Source: Candidatus Omnitrophota bacterium
Lineage (GTDB): Bacteria; Hinthialibacterota; Hinthialibacteria; OLB16
Assembly (NCBI GenBank): GCA_020632575.1
Contig: JACKFH010000045.1
Span: 1 to 28,462 of the forward strand
Direction of reading: 5' to 3'
DNA: 28,462 bases
Numbering within the stretch: position 1 is the stretch's first letter; every line of letters begins with the position of its first letter. Positions 22,187 through 28,462 of the stretch are shown piece after piece. A model generated the notes under the pieces. It worked only from the letters and a program-made list of their open reading frames with translations. It was not told where the DNA came from and ran no database searches. The translations under genes were made by a program, and so were the position numbers.

Positions 22187-23278
22187 CTACAGAATACCTC
22201 GGTTTCTGTGCTGTGTCTTCGCCGCATGGGACTCGAGGTAATGGATTGAGGGTTGTTCAAGGAGGCGCTGTGCGGCTGTTTCAGGCGTTAGATCGCGTTG
22301 CGGTTCTCCAGACATCTCATATCCAACCTGAAACTTCTTGACATTCGCCGATCTCAGAAGGGGAGGGAAGAAATGTTGGTGGAGAACAAATCCGGGATAC
22401 TCTCCTCCGTCAAAGGGGGCCTGATGGATACCCATCGAATAGGGGAACGAGCACTGGAAGAGGTTGTCATAACGAACAAGCAACTCTTTCAGCAGTTTGG
22501 ACCAGGAATCTCTTTCTTTAGGCTCCAGGTCGTTGATCCTCGAGATCGGTCTCTTGGGGATAACCAAGAGTTCGAAAGGCCAAACGGCCCAATACGGCGC
22601 CAGACCGACAAAGTGTTCATTTTCGCTGACGATTCTGACTCTCTGCTCCAACTCCCAATTGAGGTAGACCTGAAGAAGGGGACGCCTTTCTTGCTTATAG
22701 AATTCTTCCTGATGGAGAACCTCCCTTTCCAAGAACGTGGGTACTGATTCGGTGGCCCAAATCTGCCCATGAGGATGCGGATTGCTACAACCCATCATGG
22801 CCCCTTTGTTCTCAAAGACAGTGACGGCGTTGATAAAATCCTTTCGACCGAGTTCAATAGATTGTTCGATCCATCCCTCGCTAACACTCAAGATCTCCCA
22901 CTCAGGCATCTCAGCCAGAGTTAGATCGTGCCTTGGCGAAAAACAAATCACTCGGCAGATTCCTCTCTCCTGTTTTGCACGGATCAGACCGCCACACTCG
23001 GTGACTTCTTGATTGGAGACCTTCTGACTGAGCAGGGCGGGAAAATCGTTGTCGAAAACAAATGTTCCCTCGTATTTGGGATTTTCGAGACCGCCTACAC
23101 GGGAGTTTCCGGGGCACAAATAACAATGGGGATCATATTCGAGGCGTTTGGGTGTCTCCGAAGACCCAACTTCCCCTTGCCAGGGGCGCTTGGCCCGGTG
23201 AGGAGAGACGAGGACCCATTCACCGGTGAGAGGGTTGTAACGCCTGTGTGGGTGTTCGCTGGGTGAGAAGATTGTCAT
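22187..23278 (-). CDS. galT: Galactose-1-phosphate uridylyltransferase
   Basis: This is a 363-residue enzyme of the Leloir pathway, exchanging UMP between UDP-glucose and galactose-1-phosphate. The histidine that becomes uridylylated is H170 in the N-P-H-P-H-G-Q motif, equal to His166 of E. coli GalT. C52 and C55 in C-Y-L-C match the zinc site of the E. coli enzyme. The start ATG 23278 has GAGG at 23285-23288, six bases away. Length and motifs are standard. It is followed by the NUDIX gene and divergent from a GH36 alpha-galactosidase, which would supply galactose. No galK or galE is in the window. Confidence 0.96.
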   Translation of the reverse strand: MTIFSPSEHPHRRYNPLTGEWVLVSPHRAKRPWQGEVGSSETPKRLEYDPHCYLCPGNSRVGGLENPKYEGTFVFDNDFPALLSQKVSNQEVTECGGLIRAKQERGICRVICFSPRHDLTLAEMPEWEILSVSEGWIEQSIELGRKDFINAVTVFENKGAMMGCSNPHPHGQIWATESVPTFLEREVLHQEEFYKQERRPLLQVYLNWELEQRVRIVSENEHFVGLAPYWAVWPFELLVIPKRPISRINDLEPKERDSWSKLLKELLVRYDNLFQCSFPYSMGIHQAPFDGGEYPGFVLHQHFFPPLLRSANVKKFQVGYEMSGEPQRDLTPETAAQRLLEQPSIHYLESHAAKTQHRNRGIL

Positions 23279-23355
23279 GGACTTCCTCGTTGGATAATTT
23301 ATAATACCGAGTAGTTGTCAATCACAAGTCAATCGAATCAGAGAGATGGTGTCTG
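23279..23355. promoter_or_regulatory. Divergent galT/alpha-galactosidase promoter region with direct repeat
   Basis: GTCAATC occurs at 23317-23323 and again at 23328-23334, exactly 11 bases apart, so both copies face the same side of the helix. On the - strand, TTGACA-like and TATTATAAA sequences between 23296 and 23322 could form the galT promoter. The repeat overlaps the -35 side and is a good candidate operator for co-regulation of both galactose genes. Confidence 0.45.
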
Positions 23356-25299
23356 ATGAATCTCAAATCCTGGAATATCGAAATCCAATCCTCCGGACTC
23401 ATTCAGATTCAACATGTCTGCGGACTGACACTCCGACTGGGTCATCCGACGATCACACTCGATCAAGAAATGCCAACGAGTAATCTGAACCCCATAGTGG
23501 AGCAGGATGCCGTCTTTCATTTCACCGATCCGGAGGAGAAGATCGAATGGATCCTGGAGTTCGAGGCGAGTGAAAAAAAAGGATGGCATCGTCTCCGAAG
23601 CCAGGTGTTTAACCGATCGGCAGCGGTGATTCGCCCCGATATCATTTCTCCCTTTCACTGCCATGAAATCGAGGCCCCCGCGACATTCAGTCATGTTCTC
23701 CAACACGGGCGGGACATGTGCGGTCACACCCAACTGCTTGCCGCGGAGGGGAAGATCGCATCCGATGGGTGTATCGGCTTGACCGACGCCTGGGGAGCCC
23801 AGGCCCTTGTCCTTGGCTTCGAAGATCTTGGAGCTGCATTCACCCGCTTTGACTGCCAGTTGAAAAAGGGAACGGTGACAACTCTCGAAGCGTCGATTCT
23901 TTCCGAAAGAGTCCCGATCGGACCTGGTGAGTCGATGCAGCTGCCTCCCCTGCTGATTGGCGCCGATCCAAGTCTTTCGAAGCTTCTGTCCGAGTACGCC
24001 GAACTGGTTGCCGATCAAATGGGTTTTCTTTCCGGACCCATCCAAACGGGCTGGTGCAGCTGGTACCACTACTACGGGACGGAAACCGAAGAAGACATCC
24101 TCCGAAACATCGATTCGATCCAGCGTTCTCCTCTGGGGAAAGAGATCCGGGTCATTCAAATCGACGATGGCTGGAATCTTCCCGAGAATGGCCACGCAAA
24201 GGTTTGGGGAGATTGGGTTCCAGGAAAAAAGTTTCCTCGGGGGATGAAGTCGCTTGCCGATGATATCCGCTCCGCGGGTTTTGTGCCGGGGTTGTGGCTC
24301 GCCCCGTTTTCGGTCAGCCACGCGAGTCGGCTCTATCGAGAACATCCAGACTGGTTGATCCAAGGAGATGAGGGTCCCCAGGATTGCTGGGGAGAGTTTG
24401 GATTGGACCTGACCCATCCGGAGGCTTTGGGATTCGTCCGAGAAACTTTCGAAAGAGTTTTTAATGAGTGGGGATTCGATTATGTGAAGATTGATTTCCT
24501 GATTCACGCTACGCATCCGGGCAAACGGTTCAGATCCGACGTGACTTCGGCGGCGGCTTTCAGGAAAGCGCTCGCCACGATTCGAGAGATTGCAAAGGAT
24601 CGATTCATACTGACATGTGGCGCCCCAATGGGTCCTTCGGTGGGGCTCTCGGATGGAATGCGAATCGGGAACGACGTATCGAGTCGATGGTCGATCGCGC
24701 ATGGGATAGAAGGCTGGCCGATCGGGAACTGTTGCATCAAATCGGCGGCCATCCACACGATCTGGCGACATTGGATGCAACAAGTCTGGTGGCAGAACGA
24801 TCCGGATTGTCTCATGGTCGGTCGAAAGGGATCGCCCCCCGAACGGGAACTTTTTCGGACTGCGTTCGAGGGAAGATACGCGACCGAACCTCCCTATGGA
24901 CTCTCCGAAGAGGAGGCTGGTTTCTGGACCCGATTGGTCTGGCTGACAGGTGGGATGACTCTCTTCTCTCATGACCTTTCATGCCTCGACTCCGATCGAA
25001 TGAAGATGCTGGAATCTGTTTTCCCGCTAAACGAAATCCCGGTGGCTGTCTTGGACTGGTATGTGGATCCGGACCTCGTTCTTTTCAAATCGGTTTCGGA
25101 TACACGCCTCATCGGTCTCTTCAATTTGGGTGACCAAACGCTATCGCCCGAAATTCCATCACACAAATTCGGTGTGGAATCGTTTTGCGGAAAGGAGAAA
25201 CTTTCGGGCGAAGTCCTTGAACTCTCCCGAGACTCCTTTCAGTTTCCCTATCTGCCTCCGCACTCGGGTCGTGTCTGGATTCGGTCGGACAATGGATGA
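23356..25299 (+). CDS. GH36 alpha-galactosidase
   Basis: This is a 647-residue protein from ATG 23356, without a signal peptide, so probably cytosolic. An N-terminal beta-sandwich (about 1-220) precedes a TIM barrel starting near G-W-C-S-W-Y-H-Y-Y. I-Q-I-D-D-G-W, Y-V-K-I-D-F (nucleophile D380) and R-I-G-N-D-V (acid/base D440) are the hallmark GH36 motifs. It should release alpha-linked galactose from imported oligosaccharides, consistent with the divergent galT. Some members of this broad group (raffinose synthase-like) are transferases, so the exact reaction is not certain. The TGA directly abuts the stop of the convergent gene. Confidence 0.93.
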   Translation: MNLKSWNIEIQSSGLIQIQHVCGLTLRLGHPTITLDQEMPTSNLNPIVEQDAVFHFTDPEEKIEWILEFEASEKKGWHRLRSQVFNRSAAVIRPDIISPFHCHEIEAPATFSHVLQHGRDMCGHTQLLAAEGKIASDGCIGLTDAWGAQALVLGFEDLGAAFTRFDCQLKKGTVTTLEASILSERVPIGPGESMQLPPLLIGADPSLSKLLSEYAELVADQMGFLSGPIQTGWCSWYHYYGTETEEDILRNIDSIQRSPLGKEIRVIQIDDGWNLPENGHAKVWGDWVPGKKFPRGMKSLADDIRSAGFVPGLWLAPFSVSHASRLYREHPDWLIQGDEGPQDCWGEFGLDLTHPEALGFVRETFERVFNEWGFDYVKIDFLIHATHPGKRFRSDVTSAAAFRKALATIREIAKDRFILTCGAPMGPSVGLSDGMRIGNDVSSRWSIAHGIEGWPIGNCCIKSAAIHTIWRHWMQQVWWQNDPDCLMVGRKGSPPERELFRTAFEGRYATEPPYGLSEEEAGFWTRLVWLTGGMTLFSHDLSCLDSDRMKMLESVFPLNEIPVAVLDWYVDPDLVLFKSVSDTRLIGLFNLGDQTLSPEIPSHKFGVESFCGKEKLSGEVLELSRDSFQFPYLPPHSGRVWIRSDNG

Positions 25300-26286
25300 T
25301 CATTCCGACTCGGGATACCGGAAGGGTTCGATAAAGGGATAGGCCTCCCAAGGCTCCCACTCCTTGACCAAGTCCTTGTAAGCATTCGGACGTCTCTGGT
25401 GAAACATTCGGTTGTTCTTCCGTTGATCCCGAAGGAACTGCAGGTCCAGAGTGGAGGAGATATAGGCCTCGCCAGGTTTTGTTACATTCTCAACAACGTT
25501 TGCGGGGTAGGCGCAGATCATTGTCCCGGCGCCCATCGATTGGTTGGTGGCGACCACATGGGTGCAGGTCATGAAACTTGCCGTCTTTACGATATAATCC
25601 TCGATCGCCCCGCCACGACCATTGATCCAAACCAAGATTTCCGCGCCCTTCAATGAGGGGATCTCAAAGGTTGGGAAGAAATAACCATCGTAACAGGTGA
25701 GAAGACCGATCCGGCCGAAATCGAGATCGACCACAGTTGGCTCCTCTCCGAGTTTCATCAGGATTTCGCTGACCTCGTTCTCTTCCGGAGGCCAATCGTA
25801 AGGTGATTTCGCCCCACAGGCCGGATGCATCTTACGGTGCTTCCCAACAATCTTGCCCTCTCGGCTGACGACCAGACCGGTGTTAGAAAAGGTCCCCTCT
25901 TTGGGAGGATGCGAAAACTCTTCGCCTGGCAAATACTCCCATCCGCCGACAATGACATTCAAATTGTGCTTGTTGGCCTCCGCGCAAAGTTTGTCGGTGA
26001 GGGGATCCGGAATCTTGAAATTGCCCAAGAGGTATTCGGGGAAGACAAGGAGATCGACTTGGTCCTGTTGGGCTCGTTCCATGTAGGGGATGAGCGCATC
26101 AACTGAGTCGTGCTCTTGGAGAAACTCTTCCTCGATCACCATCTGGACCGCCGCGATTTTCACCGAGTCCTTGTATTCCTCCAGAGGAGGCACGCTTTCA
26201 CTCATGGCCGCGAGGCAAAAGACTCCCATCAGAATCGAGCATCCGACCGAGAATCCGAATTTCTCCAAAATGGTTTTCCGCATCAT
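25300..26286 (-). CDS. Exported carbon-nitrogen hydrolase (nitrilase superfamily)
   Basis: This is a 328-residue protein from ATG 26286, with GAAGGA (26294-26299) seven bases upstream; GTG 26313 is less likely. It has an N-terminal hydrophobic signal (C-S-I-L-M-G-V-F-C-L-A-A), so it should act in the periplasm or outside the cell. The triad is E84 in F-P-E-Y-L, K152 in H-R-K-M-H and C198 in L-T-C-Y-D-G. Export is unusual for this mostly cytosolic superfamily. It might cleave an amide on a glycan or peptide, but this is speculation. It is not a close copy of the cytosolic enzyme at 20497-21408. Confidence 0.9.
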   Translation of the reverse strand: MMRKTILEKFGFSVGCSILMGVFCLAAMSESVPPLEEYKDSVKIAAVQMVIEEEFLQEHDSVDALIPYMERAQQDQVDLLVFPEYLLGNFKIPDPLTDKLCAEANKHNLNVIVGGWEYLPGEEFSHPPKEGTFSNTGLVVSREGKIVGKHRKMHPACGAKSPYDWPPEENEVSEILMKLGEEPTVVDLDFGRIGLLTCYDGYFFPTFEIPSLKGAEILVWINGRGGAIEDYIVKTASFMTCTHVVATNQSMGAGTMICAYPANVVENVTKPGEAYISSTLDLQFLRDQRKNNRMFHQRRPNAYKDLVKEWEPWEAYPFIEPFRYPESE

Positions 26287-26702
26287 CTTCACATCCTTCG
26301 TTTCCGCTCTCACGATCTCCGAGGGGTCTCGTCAACGACACCCCCCTGTAGCGAGGCTCGGCGAACTCAGCGTTCGGCCTTCTTGTGAAGATCAAAGCAA
26401 TCGCCACTGGCGACCCCACGTCACTAGCCTCGATTCCTATTAAGCTTCATCCTCCCTCGCACAGGGGGAGTATCCCTGATATCCATTTCAAATTCGCCAC
26501 AGCTCAGCATGGACCGATGTGGGAGTTGACCTTTTCAATTTCATCATGGTTTTTTTCGAAGAGAAAGCAATGAGAAGAAGCGTCTAATTTGTAAGATCTG
26601 TTTCTCATGCGGTTCCGACCGTGTTCTCGAGAAAACAAGATCCTTATAAAAAATACGATTGCTCTCATTGATAAGCGGGTACGGGGATCGTTTAATAAGA
26701 GA
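26287..26702. other. 416-base spacer with candidate operator and promoter
   Basis: No gene is convincing here. TCGCCA-C-TGGCGA at 26401-26413 is a perfect dyad and a possible operator. TTGATA (26668-26673) and TTTAAT (26691-26696) with 17-base spacing make a promoter whose start would fall at about 26703, the A of the next gene's ATG. This would give a leaderless transcript, so the promoter may be fortuitous. A palindrome TTCTCGAGAA sits at 26624-26633. Confidence 0.4.
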
Positions 26703-28462
26703 ATGAAAATCTCCCTTAATTTTAAACCCATTTCTATGTTGGCATTCCCGGCGATCTTCATGTGGCTCATTGCCACGGCTGGTTTCAGCGCGAGCCCGGA
26801 ACTGCCTTCCGTCGAGGCGGAGTTTCCTTTCCCAGTCTATTCGCAAACGGTGAGGGTCGTATGTCCCACCAGGAGTGACGCGGAAAAGGTCCGTCTGAGG
26901 ATCGAACCGCTATACGATGGATACCAGCGCGCGGTCTCCAGCCGTTGGGATGACAACCTCTTCGAAAGCAATTTCGAGATGAAGAAACATCTTGAAGATT
27001 ATGGCATGAAGGGGACCTTCTACCTCAATTCCAATGACATCTTTTACTTGAAAGGCCAGGACTATCGGCCCACTGCAAGGGACCTTATCGAGGGGGAGCA
27101 TTCGATCGGCGGCCATGGCCTCTCGCATCCCTATCTCAGCTATGTCAACCGGAATCGGATGTTCCAAGAGACCGCCGGGGTGCGGATCGAATGGGAGAGC
27201 GCGGTGGATGATCCGATGCATTCCTACGCTTTTTCCTTCATCAACTTTCGGAACCCATTGGAGGGCGATTTGGTCCAGAGGAACATCATCAATACTCTGG
27301 AACGTGCCGGTCTCTATCACCTGGCGGTGTTTAAGACATTTGACGATCACCTCCCAAGCGATTTGGAACTGAGCATCATCATGCCGCCGGAAAACGCCGA
27401 CCTCGAAACTTTCAAGAAGGCGGTCGATTGGGCCTATGGCTCCGAGGAACTCCGGACCCGATTCCCCAACATCTCGCTCTCGATGCACGCTTGGTACCAC
27501 ACCCCGGCTCTCCAGTATGGTTGGGACGAATTGGACCGAAGGCTGGCTTATCTCAACAAGTTTCCGGAACTTTGGAAATGCAACCAGAACGAGTACGCCG
27601 CCTACTGGAGGTCCTCGCAAATGGCGCGTGTCGAAGATTTGGAGACCGAGGGAAACTCCCGGTCTTTTCGCATCATGCGCCCCAGGCTGAACGAGTTGAA
27701 TGATCCGATTCCCCTCACGCTTTCCATCGAGGGATTGGAGGAAGGTCTCCCCATTTCGGTGAAATGCCACACCGCGAATGTGTCGGAATCCACTCGAACC
27801 TTTTCTGGAAAGAGGATGTTCCACCTATTCCATGACTGGGATCAGCGGATGCCAACCCAAATCGGATGGGTCGATAATTCCCTCAACACGGCGGAGATTG
27901 AGGAAGTCACGCCGGATGCTGATTTTCCAGACCTCCAGGCGATCCTTACTTTCCAAGGCGAGAAGATTCGTTTGTCGGTTCACAACCAAACCGATCAGGC
28001 TTTGAATGACATCGAGGTCATTTACCGACTTCCAATCGGCTGGAAGGAAGGCATTGTCCGGAAGAGATTCGAATCGATTCCAGCGGGAGAGACACTGGAA
28101 GACGCCTGGATTCCGACCTCCGCGACAGACGATCTTAAATACCATTCGGATACGGCTTTCTTCGTGGCCCAGATTGATTTCAATTTGGGGGAGGAGCCTT
28201 GCCGTCTCTACGCAACCTGCTCATTCCAAGAGTCGAAGTCGGACCATTTCCCTCGGGATGGTTTCGCCTATCTGGGGCCCATCGAACCAAGCATTTTGGA
28301 GCGTCAGTATTTCGACAATTGGATTCGGAACTCCGACTGGACCGCCAACGAATGGACACTACCAGGCGGACATGCCTTCCGCTGGCAAAAGGAGATCGCG
28401 GGCCCCGTTCCGGTGGAGCACTTAGACCCGGAGGTCATCCCGACCCAAAGGGATTGGTATCA
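26703..28462 (+). CDS. Secreted polysaccharide deacetylase (NodB domain), 3' end outside window
   Basis: The frame is open from ATG 26703 to the window end (586 complete codons plus two bases). The signal peptide starts M-K-I-S-L-N-F-K and ends near F-S-A. The NodB homology domain runs from about residue 78 to 310. It has R-W-D-D-N (D83, D84, motif 1, binding metal and acting as base) and G-G-H-G-L-S-H (H138, H142, motif 2). The C-terminal 270 residues seen are beta-rich and of unknown role, perhaps a carbohydrate-binding part. The enzyme would remove acetyl or similar groups from a polysaccharide outside the cytoplasm. The start is the first ATG of the open frame and gives the signal sequence; the ribosome binding site is weak (AAGAGA). 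Confidence 0.9.
   Translation, partial: MKISLNFKPISMLAFPAIFMWLIATAGFSASPELPSVEAEFPFPVYSQTVRVVCPTRSDAEKVRLRIEPLYDGYQRAVSSRWDDNLFESNFEMKKHLEDYGMKGTFYLNSNDIFYLKGQDYRPTARDLIEGEHSIGGHGLSHPYLSYVNRNRMFQETAGVRIEWESAVDDPMHSYAFSFINFRNPLEGDLVQRNIINTLERAGLYHLAVFKTFDDHLPSDLELSIIMPPENADLETFKKAVDWAYGSEELRTRFPNISLSMHAWYHTPALQYGWDELDRRLAYLNKFPELWKCNQNEYAAYWRSSQMARVEDLETEGNSRSFRIMRPRLNELNDPIPLTLSIEGLEEGLPISVKCHTANVSESTRTFSGKRMFHLFHDWDQRMPTQIGWVDNSLNTAEIEEVTPDADFPDLQAILTFQGEKIRLSVHNQTDQALNDIEVIYRLPIGWKEGIVRKRFESIPAGETLEDAWIPTSATDDLKYHSDTAFFVAQIDFNLGEEPCRLYATCSFQESKSDHFPRDGFAYLGPIEPSILERQYFDNWIRNSDWTANEWTLPGGHAFRWQKEIAGPVPVEHLDPEVIPTQRDWY

Noticed and set aside
23338..24972. 544-codon frame antisense to the GH36 gene
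   Set aside because: The GH36 catalytic motifs on the + strand prove the coding strand; the antisense frame is arginine/serine-rich and resembles no family.
26287..26702. A tRNA or small structured RNA in the long spacer
   Set aside because: No cloverleaf, T-loop consensus or strong stem series is visible; only short dyads occur.
26910..27824. 304-codon frame antisense to the deacetylase
   Set aside because: The + strand frame holds the NodB D-D and H-x3-H motifs and a signal peptide; the antisense frame has no recognisable feature.

Overview
The window looks like an accessory carbohydrate-catabolism region from a Gram-negative, probably uncultured environmental bacterium. Several traits together recall the PVC group (Lentisphaerota, Verrucomicrobiota, Planctomycetota) or phyla such as Poribacteria and Hydrogenedentota: formylglycine sulfatases, phytanoyl-CoA dioxygenase (PhyH) paralogues, uroporphyrinogen decarboxylase (URO-D)-type methyltransferases, and carbon-nitrogen hydrolases mixed with glycoside hydrolases. 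This placement is inference from gene content; there is no rRNA or phylogenetic marker gene here. I see no tRNA, rRNA, CRISPR array, insertion sequence or integrase.

Layout. (A) 1-6055, + strand: three tandem paralogues of a large secreted TIM-barrel glycosidase-like protein. The first is cut by the window edge and the third carries an extra module of about 190 residues. (B) 6081-13812: a URO-D-family protein (-), divergent from a fused sugar-binding protein/MalF-type permease (+). Facing it on the - strand is a tight cluster of a 52-codon ORF, a MalG-type permease, a Tat-exported sulfatase and a Sec-exported sulfatase. (C) 13927-18226: a second URO-D protein (+), then on the - strand a third URO-D protein, a corrinoid protein (MtaC-like) and a methanol:corrinoid methyltransferase (MtaB-like). 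All three proposed zinc ligands of MtaB are conserved. (D) 18361-21408: two convergent PhyH-family oxygenases and a cytosolic nitrilase-superfamily hydrolase. (E) 21564-26286: a galactose unit with NUDIX hydrolase and galT (-), divergent from a GH36 alpha-galactosidase (+) that meets a secreted nitrilase-superfamily protein (-) stop codon to stop codon. (F) 26703-end: a secreted NodB-type polysaccharide deacetylase, cut by the window edge.

How it may work together (inference): secreted sulfatases, glycosidases and a deacetylase would trim a decorated, partly sulfated and galactose-containing glycan. The fused binding-protein/permease plus the MalG-type permease would import the products, with the ATPase supplied from elsewhere. 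GH36 and GalT would feed galactose into the Leloir pathway. The MtaB/MtaC/URO-D system would capture methyl groups, perhaps methanol released from methylated glycan or another methyl donor. The most unusual points are this corrinoid methyl-transfer module inside a sulfatase/glycosidase locus, the one-polypeptide binding-protein/permease with its partner permease on the opposite strand, the 52-codon ORF translationally coupled to that permease, and three URO-D paralogues with three different residue sets at the expected metal site.
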